Below are positions 34,099 through 42,891 of a stretch of DNA of 64,000 nucleotides, piece after piece. The notes below the pieces were generated by a model. It was not told the origin of the DNA and searched no databases. It was given only the letters and a program-made list of their open reading frames with translations. Source of the stretch: Enterococcus_E cecorum_B (GTDB taxonomy: Bacteria; Bacillota; Bacilli; Lactobacillales; Enterococcaceae). The number at the start of each line of letters is the position of its first letter. Position 1 is the stretch's first letter. The DNA lies in the NCBI GenBank assembly GCA_946499615.1, contig CAMMST010000001.1, positions 41,850 to 105,849 on the forward strand, written 5' to 3'. The translations under genes and the position numbers were made by a program.

Positions 34099-36594
34099 TT
34101 ATTTACTTGTTGCTAATTCTAATGGTTGTGTTTGGCGGTCTTTTACCGTTAACGTAATATGTCCTTTAGAAGCACCGATAGTCACTGCATCGCCTAATTG
34201 AACTTGGCCAGAAATCAACGCTTCACTTAGCTTATCTTCAATTTCACGTTGCAATGCCCGACGAATTGGCCGTGCACCGTATTCTGGATCAAAGCCGGCT
34301 TTACCGATGACATCAATAGCACTTGGCGTAATCTTCAATTGAATGCCTTGTTCTGCCATACGTGCGACAATTTGACGGCTCATGATTTTCACAATTTCAT
34401 GAATTTCACTCGCATCTAATGAATTAAAGACCACAGTTTCATCGATACGGTTCAAGAACTCTGGACGATAGGCTTTCTTCAATTCTTCTAAAATACGTTT
34501 TTCCATCGCTCTTTGGTCTTTGCTTTGGTCCACCGCATTGAAACCGACACTCTTTTCTTCGCGTAATTGCGTTGCGCCTAAGTTAGAAGTCATAATCAAA
34601 ATCGTATTTCTAAAATCAACTTTACGTCCTTTGGCATCGGTTAAGTAACCATCATCCAAGACTTGTAATAAGATGTTAAAGATATCTGGATGGGCTTTTT
34701 CTACTTCATCTAACAAGATAACAGAATAAGGTTTGGTCCGTACTTTTTCTGTTAACTGGCCGCCTTCTTCATAACCTACATAACCTGGAGGCGAACCAAT
34801 CAAGCGTGAAGTCGAGTATTTCTCCATGAATTCAGACATATCTACCCGAATTAACGCATCTTCACTACCGAACATCGCTTGGGCTAAGGCTTTGGCTAAT
34901 TCCGTCTTTCCTACCCCAGTTGGCCCTAAGAACATGAAAGAACCAATTGGACGATTTGGATCTTTTAAGCCACTTCTTGCACGGCGAATGGCTCTAGACA
35001 CCGCTACGACTGCTTTATCTTGACCGACGACTCGTTGATGCAAGATTTTTTCTAGATCCATCAAACGTTGACTTTCTTTCTTAGCGATTTGTTGCACAGG
35101 TACACCGGTCCATTGTGACACCACTTCAGCCACATCTTCGGCACTCACCACTTGCAACTCTTGATTTTCGATTTGTTTTTGTTGGGCTTGTGCTAATTTT
35201 TCAGCAATTTTCCGCTCTTCTAAACGCAATTGAGCTGCTTGTTCAAACGCTTGATTATAAATGGCTTCTTCTTTTTCTGCATTGACCCGAACCAATTCAT
35301 TTTGTAAATCAGCGACCTTTGAAGGCTTGTTGCTAGCATCTAAGCGGACCTTAGCTGCTGATTCATCAATCAAATCAATGGCTTTATCTGGCAATTGACG
35401 AGAATGAATATAGCGCACCGACATCGTTACAGCTGCTTCAATCGCTTCATCGGAAATTCTCAATCCATGGTGTTCTTCATAGCGTGGACGCAAGCCTTGT
35501 AAAATTTGGACAGCCTCTTCTTGACTAGGTTCATCGACTTGGACTTTGGCTAAGCGACGTTCTAAAGCACTGTCTTTTTCAACATATTTTTGATATTCAT
35601 TCAGGGTGGTCGCGCCGATTAATTGGATTTCGCCACGGGCAAGGGCTGGTTTTAAAATATTGGATGCATCCACAGAACCTTCTGCACTCCCCGCACCAAT
35701 CAAGGTATGAATTTCATCAATAAAGAGAATAATATGACCATCATTGTAGATTTCGTCAATGATTTTCTTCAAACGTTCTTCAAATTCGCCTCTAAATTTC
35801 GTACCAGCGACCAAAGAACCCATATCTAGCATCATCACGCGTTTATGCAACATATCTTCTGGCACTTGACCATGAATAATGCGTTGCGCCAAACCTTCCA
35901 CAATTGCCGTTTTTCCGACACCAGGTTCCCCAACCAGTACAGGATTGTTTTTGGTACGGCGGCTTAAAATTTGCACTAAGCGGCGGACCTCTTTATTCCG
36001 GCCAACCACTGGATCTAAGCGTTGTTCGATGGCTTGACGGGTTAAGTCACGCGCCAAGGCATCCAACGTTGGGGTACCTTCCATAGTTTCTTGTTTTGCT
36101 TGGGTTGGTTGCTTGCGACGATTTGGTGTCTGTGTTTGATTGCGTGTAGGTTCTTGACCCATTTTCTTCTTCAATAATTGACGCATTCTTGACAAACTAA
36201 GCCCTAAATTGAGCATAATGCGTGAAGCTAAAATTTCTTCATCGCGTAATAAACCTAAAAGTAAATGCTCCGTCCCGATTTTTTCAGCACCAGAACGTTT
36301 GGCTTCATCATTGGCATAAGCGATAATTTGTTTCACTCGTGGCGAATAAGGTAAGAAGTAGTTATCAGGATAATGCTTCACCATGCCAAAACCGGTGTAA
36401 TGTTCGATTTCTTCACGGATATCATTTTCTTGAATATTCATTTCACGCAAAGTTTTTCCCGCGATACCTTCTTGTTCCACCACTAAAGCTAACAATAGAT
36501 GCTCTGAACCAATTGTTTGATGCTTGAAATATTTTGCTTCTTCTTGCGCTAACATCAAGACTTCTTTTGCTTTAGGTGTAAATAAATCCTCCAT
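34099..36594 (-). CDS. clpC: Class III heat-shock ATPase ClpC
   Basis: An 831-residue HSP100 chaperone that feeds substrates to ClpP and acts in protein quality control. The double Clp N-domain (about 1-145) is followed by AAA-1 with Walker A GEPGVGKT (222-229), the UVR-containing middle domain, and AAA-2 with GPTGVGKT. Full length. The ATG has a GGGGG ribosome binding site. It follows ctsR by about 35 bases; mcsA and mcsB, present in Bacillus, are absent as usual in Lactobacillales. Confidence 0.97.
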   Translation of the reverse strand: MEDLFTPKAKEVLMLAQEEAKYFKHQTIGSEHLLLALVVEQEGIAGKTLREMNIQENDIREEIEHYTGFGMVKHYPDNYFLPYSPRVKQIIAYANDEAKRSGAEKIGTEHLLLGLLRDEEILASRIMLNLGLSLSRMRQLLKKKMGQEPTRNQTQTPNRRKQPTQAKQETMEGTPTLDALARDLTRQAIEQRLDPVVGRNKEVRRLVQILSRRTKNNPVLVGEPGVGKTAIVEGLAQRIIHGQVPEDMLHKRVMMLDMGSLVAGTKFRGEFEERLKKIIDEIYNDGHIILFIDEIHTLIGAGSAEGSVDASNILKPALARGEIQLIGATTLNEYQKYVEKDSALERRLAKVQVDEPSQEEAVQILQGLRPRYEEHHGLRISDEAIEAAVTMSVRYIHSRQLPDKAIDLIDESAAKVRLDASNKPSKVADLQNELVRVNAEKEEAIYNQAFEQAAQLRLEERKIAEKLAQAQQKQIENQELQVVSAEDVAEVVSQWTGVPVQQIAKKESQRLMDLEKILHQRVVGQDKAVVAVSRAIRRARSGLKDPNRPIGSFMFLGPTGVGKTELAKALAQAMFGSEDALIRVDMSEFMEKYSTSRLIGSPPGYVGYEEGGQLTEKVRTKPYSVILLDEVEKAHPDIFNILLQVLDDGYLTDAKGRKVDFRNTILIMTSNLGATQLREEKSVGFNAVDQSKDQRAMEKRILEELKKAYRPEFLNRIDETVVFNSLDASEIHEIVKIMSRQIVARMAEQGIQLKITPSAIDVIGKAGFDPEYGARPIRRALQREIEDKLSEALISGQVQLGDAVTIGASKGHITLTVKDRQTQPLELATSK

Positions 36595-36629
36595 TTTTCA
36601 TGCCCCCTTCATATCTCTAGCTATCTAGC

Positions 36630-37088
36630 TTAATTTTCGTAACTTAAACGCTGTAATAACGCATGCATTAACTGTGCGCGAATTCGTTGATCATCAGGAT
36701 GATTAATTCCTTGTTTTGAAAATAATGATAACAAAAGATTGCCTTCACGCTGCGTTAATAACTCTTCCTCGTATAATTTTTGAATCATCGCCTTGGCATC
36801 ATTTTCTGATAAATAATCTTCAAATAATTGATCCAAACTAGCTAAAAAGGCTTGGTGATTGCTGATTTGTACCTTTTCAATGCGGATATAGCCTCCACCA
36901 CCACGTTTGCTGATGACGTTATATCCTTGCTGAATGGTAAATCGCGTATTAATCACATAATTAATCTGTGAAGGTACGCAATCAAACAAGTGAGCCATTT
37001 CCGCACGACGAATCTCAATAGCGGCCTGTTCTTCTAAAAACTTCTTTAAATAGGCTTCGATTAAATCCGAGGTATTCTGATTGCTCAT
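36630..37088 (-). CDS. ctsR: Heat-shock repressor CtsR
   Basis: A 152-residue repressor of clp genes. It has the winged helix-turn-helix with the glycine-rich wing SKRGGGGYIRI near residue 67, the thermosensing loop of the family. ATG at 37088 is chosen because AAGGAAGG lies eight bases upstream; GTG at 37097 would be directly against that site. Its own promoter carries a CtsR box (37102-37118), so it is autoregulated with clpC. Confidence 0.95.
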   Translation of the reverse strand: MSNQNTSDLIEAYLKKFLEEQAAIEIRRAEMAHLFDCVPSQINYVINTRFTIQQGYNVISKRGGGGYIRIEKVQISNHQAFLASLDQLFEDYLSENDAKAMIQKLYEEELLTQREGNLLLSLFSKQGINHPDDQRIRAQLMHALLQRLSYEN

Positions 37089-37101
37089 CTCATCCACCTT
37101 C

Positions 37102-37150
37102 CTTGACTAATATTGACCTTAATTATACAGAAAATTTACATAATTAGCAA
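37102..37150 (-). promoter_or_regulatory. ctsR-clpC promoter with CtsR box
   Basis: On the minus strand TTGCTA (37145-37150), 17 bases, TATAAT (37122-37127). Directly downstream is GGTCAAT-ATT-AGTCAAG (37102-37118), two RGTCAA repeats at the ten-base period of the CtsR operator. Confidence 0.8.
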
Positions 37151-37171
37151 AAAACTCGCCTTTGCTCCTAT

Positions 37172-37735
37172 CTAACGCTTGATAGCCCCATATAAAAATA
37201 AATCAATGACCTGCTCAAGTGGGACTTGCTTTTTCGCATGCCCAGTGGGATGAACCATCGTATAACTCGCCAACAATGTAAAGAGCTGCGTGACTAAGAC
37301 TTCTTCATTTAACCCCTGACGTAAAGGCTCTTTTCCACTCGTTAATACCTTGATAAATGGCGCTTGATAACTCTCTTGCCAAACCATTAATAAGCGCACC
37401 ATCGATTCTCTAGGCAGCTCATTATGAATATCCTTCAACATCTGCGCAAAATCAAAGTGATATTCCTTTTGTAAGAAACTGGCCATCTCCACCAATTTTT
37501 CCTTTAGTGGCAAATCTTTGGCAGCTAAAAAATTCAACTCAGTGGCTAATTGTTGGGAAATATGCTCCACAACAGCGACATACAATTCTTCTTTATTCGG
37601 AAAATGATAATATAAATTAGGCTGAGTAATCCCAACTTTTTGGGCAATTTGGCGAGTTGACGTTGCCTTAAATCCCTGTGATAAAAACAAATCTGCTGAT
37701 GAAATTAAAATCTTTTCCCTTAAATCCTCCCTCAT
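37172..37735 (-). CDS. TetR family regulator, probable heme sensor of hrtBA
   Basis: A 187-residue TetR repressor. The HTH lies at the N-terminus (GFKATSTRQIAQKVGITQPNLYYHFPNKEELY) and the rest is a helical ligand domain. It stands next to hrtBA, the arrangement of the heme-responsive TetR regulators HrtR of Lactococcus and FhtR of Enterococcus faecalis. The double palindrome in front of hrtB is the likely operator. The heme role is inferred from the neighbours, not from a motif in the protein. Confidence 0.75.
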   Translation of the reverse strand: MREDLREKILISSADLFLSQGFKATSTRQIAQKVGITQPNLYYHFPNKEELYVAVVEHISQQLATELNFLAAKDLPLKEKLVEMASFLQKEYHFDFAQMLKDIHNELPRESMVRLLMVWQESYQAPFIKVLTSGKEPLRQGLNEEVLVTQLFTLLASYTMVHPTGHAKKQVPLEQVIDLFLYGAIKR

Positions 37736-37815
37736 TACTAACCCTCTTTCTATTTCTTTACTTCTATTTTAGCATTTTTTCAGGGAAATATTCACTTAAT
37801 TTGATTAAATGCAAA

Positions 37816-37850
37816 GAAAAAAGACTAGCCATTGTAACTAGTCTTTTTCG
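37816..37850 (-). terminator. Terminator of hrtBA
   Basis: On the minus strand AAAAAGACTAG and CTAGTCTTTTTT pair across a short loop, ending in a T-run, 29 bases after the hrtA stop. Confidence 0.85.
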
Positions 37851-37878
37851 CTAATTGATTCACACGGATAGGCAAAGA

Positions 37879-38550
37879 TTAGGCTTGTTTTTCTGTTAGT
37901 ACGCCATCTTTCATTTCAAAAATACGGTCGCAATACTTAGTCATACGAATATCATGCGTAACCATAATCGTTGCTTTATTTTTCAGCTTGGTTTCTTTCG
38001 CTAATAGTTCCACCACCTCAAAGGCACGGGTAGAATCTAGACTCGCTGTTGGTTCGTCGGCTAAGATAATTGTCGGATCATTATACAGCGCTCTGGCAAT
38101 GGCTACTCGTTGACGTTCTCCTCCCGATAAATTTTCGGGATATTTTTTAGCCAGATGTTGAATCGACAATTGCTCAAATAATTCTTGTACCAATTGTGGT
38201 CGTGGTTGATGCGTAATTTTATCTACCAAACGCATTTGGTCTTCAATCGTCAAAAACGGAATCAAGTTAGAGCTTTGTAGAATGAATCCAATTTCTTTAA
38301 AACGTAATTGCGCTCGCTTTTTCTCTGCTACTTGACTGAATGGCTGATTATTCACCAAAATTTCACCTTCGCTCGGCGTTAGTAAGCCTCCTGCTAAAGT
38401 TAAAAACGTGCTTTTTCCTGAACCAGATGGACCGACAATTGCAACAAATTCGCCCTTGTTAATCACCAAATTCGTTGGTTTGAGTGCTTGGATGATTTGT
38501 GAACCGTCTTGATATTCTTTACGGACATTTCTAAATTCTATTGCTTGCAT
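37879..38550 (-). CDS. hrtA: Heme efflux ABC transporter, ATP-binding subunit
   Basis: A 223-residue ATPase of the LolD/MacB type. Walker A is GPSGSGKST near residue 40, the signature LSGGERQRVAIARAL near 140, Walker B IILADEPTASLD. Length and partner fit HrtA, which with HrtB pumps excess heme from the membrane. It lies ten bases after hrtB in the same operon. Confidence 0.85.
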   Translation of the reverse strand: MQAIEFRNVRKEYQDGSQIIQALKPTNLVINKGEFVAIVGPSGSGKSTFLTLAGGLLTPSEGEILVNNQPFSQVAEKKRAQLRFKEIGFILQSSNLIPFLTIEDQMRLVDKITHQPRPQLVQELFEQLSIQHLAKKYPENLSGGERQRVAIARALYNDPTIILADEPTASLDSTRAFEVVELLAKETKLKNKATIMVTHDIRMTKYCDRIFEMKDGVLTEKQA

Positions 38551-38560
38551 ATAATCCCTC

Positions 38561-39628
38561 CTAACTAATCGCCTTTAATGGATCGATTTTTACCACTGTG
38601 CTGACAGAAAAGACCGCACTTAAAATGGCAATCACCCACATGCCGACACTAACTGCGAGATATAAGCCCCAGAAAATGGCAAAAGGTACCGCAGCAGGCA
38701 AGACAAGCGAACTCAAATAGGTCAGCGCTAAGCCTAAGACAATCCCGACAAAAGCTAAAATCGCCGTCTGTACAAATACGCTACTAGCAATGAAGAAATT
38801 CGAAATACCTTGGGCTTTCATCACGCCGAAAATGGCCTGTTTTTGCATCGTTAAAATATAGATGAAAATACCAATCACAATCGCCGCGATAACAATTAAG
38901 AAGCCAATCATAAAGGCAAAGGTCATATTTTGCGCACTATAACCTGGCAAATCATTGATAAATGCACTGATTTTCACTTTTTCAAGATTATCGGCGACTT
39001 GTTTGGTCTGACCACGAACGACAATCGCATTAATCTTTTGCTCCTCTTTAGGTAAAGCCTGATTAAAACGAATTTCTTGAAAATCAGCCAGACTCATATA
39101 AATGACAGGTGCTACATTATACATCGCCTCATCGGTAAAACCAACAATCTTTAAAGTTTGCTTACTACCAGCCACTTTTAACTGATCTCCCACTTGCAGT
39201 CCATCTTCCTTTGCTAGACTATCATTAACTACTACTTCACCAGTATTTTTGAACATGCGCCCTTTCACCAAATTAGGCGCCAAAAATTCATCTGCTTCTA
39301 TGCCAAAAAAGCTTACATCGATTTGTTGGTTCTTCTTTCCTTTTTGATACACAATGCCAGGAAACTGTGCCAATGCCGCTTTATCCTCTGCTTTCACTGA
39401 TTCATAATCATCCATCGTTAACATCGACATATTTAGCTTTCCATTAGCCTCGTCGGATAATAAAATACGATCTGCCTGCCATTTATCTACTGCTGTACGA
39501 TTTTCTTGCGCCAATCCATAGGCTAGACCAGTTAAGAAAAAGACCAAATAAGCAATTAAAAAAACTACGCCAATCACGAGAGCATAGCGTAACTTTGAAT
39601 GTTTCATTTCATTGATTGCTAAAAACAT
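38561..39628 (-). CDS. hrtB: Heme efflux ABC transporter, permease subunit
   Basis: A 355-residue FtsX/MacB-type permease: one N-terminal segment (about 14-36), a large external domain, then three C-terminal segments. The start MFLAINEMKHSKLRYALVIG and the segment LTGLAYGLAQENRTAVDKW are those of HrtB proteins. Its promoter overlaps a 36-bp palindrome, so the TetR regulator next door probably holds it silent until heme accumulates. Confidence 0.85.
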   Translation of the reverse strand: MFLAINEMKHSKLRYALVIGVVFLIAYLVFFLTGLAYGLAQENRTAVDKWQADRILLSDEANGKLNMSMLTMDDYESVKAEDKAALAQFPGIVYQKGKKNQQIDVSFFGIEADEFLAPNLVKGRMFKNTGEVVVNDSLAKEDGLQVGDQLKVAGSKQTLKIVGFTDEAMYNVAPVIYMSLADFQEIRFNQALPKEEQKINAIVVRGQTKQVADNLEKVKISAFINDLPGYSAQNMTFAFMIGFLIVIAAIVIGIFIYILTMQKQAIFGVMKAQGISNFFIASSVFVQTAILAFVGIVLGLALTYLSSLVLPAAVPFAIFWGLYLAVSVGMWVIAILSAVFSVSTVVKIDPLKAIS

Positions 39629-39648
39629 GCTTACACCTCATTTTTCAA

Positions 39649-39684
39649 TTTTTATCAACTGATAAATTTATCAGTTGATAAAAA
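39649..39684. promoter_or_regulatory. 36-bp perfect palindrome, probable TetR operator of hrtBA
   Basis: Perfect symmetry around 39666/39667. Each half holds a 14-base near-palindrome (TTATCAACTGATAA and TTATCAGTTGATAA), so two dimers could bind. It lies immediately downstream of the -10, over the expected transcription start. Confidence 0.85.
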
Positions 39685-39685
39685 C

Positions 39686-39714
39686 ATAATAGTCGAAACC
39701 CTCAAATGTTGCAA
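39686..39714 (-). promoter_or_regulatory. hrtBA promoter
   Basis: On the minus strand TTGCAA (39709-39714), 17 bases, TATTAT (39686-39691). Confidence 0.75.
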
Positions 39715-39777
39715 CTATTATGTATCAAAAGGGCTTTATTATTTTTAGCTAGCCTACAGCTAACTTTCTGATAAACT

Positions 39778-39812
39778 AAAAAAACCTGAAAGTAATCTCA
39801 CTTCCAGGCTTT
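39778..39812 (-). terminator. Terminator of XRE module 1
   Basis: On the minus strand CCTGGAAGT pairs with ACTTTCAGG and is followed by a T-run. Confidence 0.75.
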
Positions 39813-39816
39813 CTCT

Positions 39817-40347
39817 TTATTCTATTTTCTCAATATGCACTTCTCCCCAACCGAGATAATCACCGACTATACCTATACCGGAATAAACATTAATAAATAA
39901 AACAATTAAGCCAACCAGCCAGATTAGCTTATAAAATCTATTTTGTCGTTTATTGCGAATTAATACAAAACCTATCAGCAACAAGCCTAAGGGGAAAATT
40001 AATGAAGACACAGCCGCCAACAAAAGCAACAAGAGACTTTCATCTTTTTCCTTACTCGTTATTTGTAGGACTTCTTGTTCAATCTCTCTTAATTTTTGTT
40101 TTTTATCTTGAATTTCCTGTGCGTTTTGATCTATCTTTTTGAATAATTCTTCATTTTCCTTAATCAAATGGTCGATTGAGACTTGGTATAACTCGCTAAT
40201 TAATACTAGATTATCCAAATCAGGATAACTCTTGCCATTTTCCCACCGTGAGATTGATTGCCGTGTGATTCGTAATTCATTGGCAACTTGTTCTTGAGTA
40301 AATCCTGCCTTTTCTCGATAATACTTTAAATTATTTGCCAACTCCAT
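39817..40347 (-). CDS. Membrane-anchored XRE family regulator (module 1)
   Basis: A 176-residue protein. An HTH_3 domain (about 1-60, GFTQEQVANELRITRQSISRWENGK) is followed by a coiled coil (about 72-100) and two C-terminal transmembrane segments (about 103-125 and 135-160). A DNA-binding domain tied to the membrane suggests that it senses envelope or extracellular events. It starts 13 bases after the stop of the secreted-protein gene, in one operon. The copy at 45523 has the same protein sequence except near the C-terminus. Confidence 0.85.
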   Translation of the reverse strand: MELANNLKYYREKAGFTQEQVANELRITRQSISRWENGKSYPDLDNLVLISELYQVSIDHLIKENEELFKKIDQNAQEIQDKKQKLREIEQEVLQITSKEKDESLLLLLLAAVSSLIFPLGLLLIGFVLIRNKRQNRFYKLIWLVGLIVLFINVYSGIGIVGDYLGWGEVHIEKIE

Positions 40348-40396
40348 TCATTCTCACCTCTTATCGTACAACTAATTTACCAGAAGAAATGTCTGC
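39982..40396. repeat. 415-bp perfect direct repeat, copy 1
   Basis: Identical base for base to 45688-46102 as far as I can read by eye. It covers most of the XRE gene, the gap and the 3' end of the secreted-protein gene. Outside it similarity drops, which suggests recent duplication or gene conversion. Confidence 0.88.
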
Positions 40397-40834
40397 GATG
40401 ACACTGGCATTTGATTTTATAAATCCCACTTTTCTAGCAAATGAACATGTAGCTTTCCTTGCTGTATAAGTTAATGAACTAGAAACCAAACTTCCTTGAT
40501 GCACTACTACAGATAGATTACTTGTTCCAACTATTTGCTTATTACCATTAATTTTTATGTTATATGAGACAGACCAATACCCTTTTGAAGACTTGCTTAC
40601 TTTATAAGTTCCTGCACCTAATGAGCGCCTTACTCTTTTGCCGCTTGTCTGCTCTTTTATTGGCTCAACTGCCAAAGAAATTTCTTCTCCAGTTTGTTCA
40701 TCTATATAGTTTAAAGTTACTTTTTCAGTAATATTCATATCCACTGTTAGCTGGTTATCTTCATCAGCATGTGCATTTACATGACCTATAAAAAATAATA
40801 ATAAAGTAAAAATTAATATTACCCATTTTTTCAT
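40361..40834 (-). CDS. Small secreted protein of XRE module 1
   Basis: A 157-residue protein with a Sec signal peptide (about 1-23, KKWVILIFTLLLFFIGHVNAHA). The mature part is rich in beta-strands, with GTYKVSKSSKGYWSVSYNIKI and many serines and threonines; no family is certain (DUF5626-like is possible). ATG at 40834 is chosen because AGGAAGG precedes it at six to nine bases; the ATG at 40843 lies within that site. Upstream is the shared operator region, beyond which a secreted protein is encoded on the other strand. Confidence 0.7.
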   Translation of the reverse strand: MKKWVILIFTLLLFFIGHVNAHADEDNQLTVDMNITEKVTLNYIDEQTGEEISLAVEPIKEQTSGKRVRRSLGAGTYKVSKSSKGYWSVSYNIKINGNKQIVGTSNLSVVVHQGSLVSSSLTYTARKATCSFARKVGFIKSNASVIADISSGKLVVR

Positions 40835-40920
40835 TTCAATCATCCTTCCTATCTAATTTCCTTTTCTTTAATATATCATCATTCTAAATAAAAGTATACC
40901 GAAAACGCTAGCAACCAATG

Positions 40921-40969
40921 TGTTACATCATGTAAAAATGCTTATACATCAACATTAGTAACAATATTT
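40921..40969. promoter_or_regulatory. Conserved operator-like region of module 1
   Basis: The 20-mer TGTTACATCATGTAAAAATG (40921-40940) is identical at 46626-46645. It contains TTACATCATGTAA, a palindrome with one central base. It is followed by TACATC and TTAGTAACAATATTT, also shared. It lies between divergent genes, so it could serve both. No other gene is seen in 40835-41148. Confidence 0.7.
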
Positions 40970-41148
40970 AATGCCTGATGTAACAAGATACTTACTTGAG
41001 CAAAAAGAAAGTATCGTTTACATTCAGATTGTAATCAAGAAGACATTTTATATCTAAATAAAAAACAGAAAGGAGAATCGTTTAATTCTAGATGTATATC
41101 AAGATATAAAATGAAAAAGCTTAATTAATTACAAGGAGTGTATTTTTT

Positions 41149-41544
41149 ATGATGAAAAAAGTTTGTATAGGTTTAGCCAGTCTATTTATCCTTTCGAGTA
41201 TAGGAGGGATTTTCGTAGATGCAAGACAAATTGGACAATTCAGTAATTTTGAAGTGACGTACAGCGGTGGAGAAAGATTTACGAGTTATTTGATTAAACA
41301 AACTAGCAAAAATACTGCTGTAGTAAATCTTTCAAACGATTCTGGAAGTGCTTGGATAGCAGCGAGAATGACAAATAGTGAAAACAAAACTAGAGGTTAC
41401 TTAGAAGTACAACGCGGAAAACGAGGTGTTATGACTACAAGTGGTGCAAAACCAGGATATTCTTATCGTCTGGGATTAAAGAAGGCACGGAACACTGGTG
41501 GGGGTAGAGTAGTTATTAAAGGTAGTTGGAGTCCAGATCAGTAA
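41149..41544 (+). CDS. Small secreted beta-rich protein (divergent from module 1)
   Basis: A 131-residue protein with a Sec signal peptide (about 1-26, ending VDA). The mature part is about 105 residues, basic, with KTRGYLEVQRGKRGVMT and the end VVIKGSWSPDQ. I do not recognise the family with certainty; similar GSWSPD tails occur in small secreted proteins of Firmicutes. AAGGAG precedes the start. Its place opposite an XRE/secreted module matches that of the 195-residue protein at 46837, so the two may play the same role, perhaps as antimicrobial effectors. Confidence 0.65.
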   Translation: MMKKVCIGLASLFILSSIGGIFVDARQIGQFSNFEVTYSGGERFTSYLIKQTSKNTAVVNLSNDSGSAWIAARMTNSENKTRGYLEVQRGKRGVMTTSGAKPGYSYRLGLKKARNTGGGRVVIKGSWSPDQ

Positions 41545-41592
41545 AAAGTGAAATGCATCCTACTCAAATATTGAGTAGGATGCACTTTATTA
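41545..41592 (+). terminator. Terminator of the 131-residue protein gene
   Basis: AGTGAAATGCATCCTACTCA and TGAGTAGGATGCACTT pair around a five-base loop and are followed by TATTAAAA. Confidence 0.85.
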
Positions 41593-41753
41593 AAAAATAT
41601 GCTTGATATAATCAGAACTTTACAAAAAATAGTTTTCTATCCGATTTTTTAAAAGATATCTAATTCCAACATAGATTAAAGAACATTAAACTCAAGAGTA
41701 TTATACTTTTCTCCTATGACTGATAGTATAAGTAAGTATTTAAAAATTTTTCG

Positions 41754-41773
41754 TAGTACAGACGTAAAAATCA
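41754..41773 (+). repeat. GTAGTACARACGTA element, copy 1
   Basis: GTAGTACAGACGTAAAAA recurs as GTAGTACAAACGTATAAAAA at 42040-42059, just before the ABC operon. It may be a regulator site. Confidence 0.45.
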
Positions 41774-41935
41774 ATGATAAAAGGATTACACGGAAGTAAT
41801 CCCCGTCATACAAATCGTAGCTAAAACTAAACCAGAGAAGTTCATTAATGTGGGTGTGGATAGACTACATAAAAAATTAAAAATAATAGATGTGATGATG
41901 CAAATAAATTTTGTAGTTTGCTATGATTAAGTCAT

Positions 41936-42010
41936 GCGGAAATACCTTCTTTCTATTGATTTTGTCCAAATTAATCGTATAAGAAAAGACGTGGTATTTC
42001 CGCTTTTTTA
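41936..42010 (+). ncRNA. Long-loop inverted repeat ending in a T-run: attenuator or small RNA candidate
   Basis: GCGGAAATACC (41936-41946) and GGTATTTCCGC (41993-42003) pair perfectly over a 46-base loop, followed by TTTTTTA. It lies about 65 bases before the ABC operon. The rest of the 41593-42075 gap shows no gene. Confidence 0.45.
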
Positions 42011-42075
42011 TTAAATTTTAAGTAAACGTTATAAAATATTGTAGTACAAACGTATAAAAAAGGAGCTGAGAAACC

Positions 42076-42891
42076 TTGATGAAATTTCGCTTTTTAAACC
42101 CTTATACTTATATCACCGGAATAATACTTTTGATTACCTTAGCTATTTCTTGGTTCTTTTGGTCAGGCGCTTTTGAAATTATCACAATGAATCTTGATGC
42201 ACCAGATTTAAAAGGGGTAAACCCTCATACATTTCGCTTAGGATTATTTACTAGCATCTTAACTTGGGAAAGATTTGTCCTTTCTTCAGTAGGATATAGT
42301 CTAGATTTTATCCCCATTCTAGTCATTCTTCCAGCTATCGGATTTATTGATCGGATACAAATGGTTAAAGATTTCGGTTTAACAAAAATAAAATCAATTC
42401 CTCGCTACCTTGCTAAGGAAGTTTTTTTGCAAGGAACGGTTAGCGCTTTATTAACTGGTCTAACGTTTACAATTTTCTATTCCATTGGTGGACTGTTCAT
42501 TACTAAGAATACATTTACTGAAATATATTTTTTTAAAGACTTATTACCACTTGGTTTTTATAATCAACACCCTTACCTCACTTTTATGATTATGATTTGG
42601 ACAGTTTATTTTTTATTCGCTTTTACTTTAAATATCCTTGCTTGTTGTCTGGGTTTATTAATCGAGAAGAAATATCTTGTACTATTAACGACGTATCTAG
42701 TAGTTTCTATTGCTTCATTAAGTGCAAATTATCTCTTTCACAATGAATCACTCAGTCCTTATACGATGTTGCTAGCCTTCGAAAAACAAGCAACGACACT
42801 AACAAACTTCTTGCCCTTATGTTACTTATTACCTATTTGCCTAGTATTTTTCATTATGGGCATAAAAAAATGGCAAAATGAGGTGAAATAA
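42076..42891 (+). CDS. Multi-pass membrane protein, ABC permease subunit 1
   Basis: A 271-residue hydrophobic protein with about six transmembrane segments; family not recognised by motif. It opens a five-gene operon with a second permease, an ATPase and a lipoprotein, the layout of peptide or bacteriocin export/immunity transporters. GGAGCTGAG lies about ten bases before the ATG. It overlaps the next gene by one base (TAATG). Confidence 0.7.
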   Translation: MMKFRFLNPYTYITGIILLITLAISWFFWSGAFEIITMNLDAPDLKGVNPHTFRLGLFTSILTWERFVLSSVGYSLDFIPILVILPAIGFIDRIQMVKDFGLTKIKSIPRYLAKEVFLQGTVSALLTGLTFTIFYSIGGLFITKNTFTEIYFFKDLLPLGFYNQHPYLTFMIMIWTVYFLFAFTLNILACCLGLLIEKKYLVLLTTYLVVSIASLSANYLFHNESLSPYTMLLAFEKQATTLTNFLPLCYLLPICLVFFIMGIKKWQNEVK

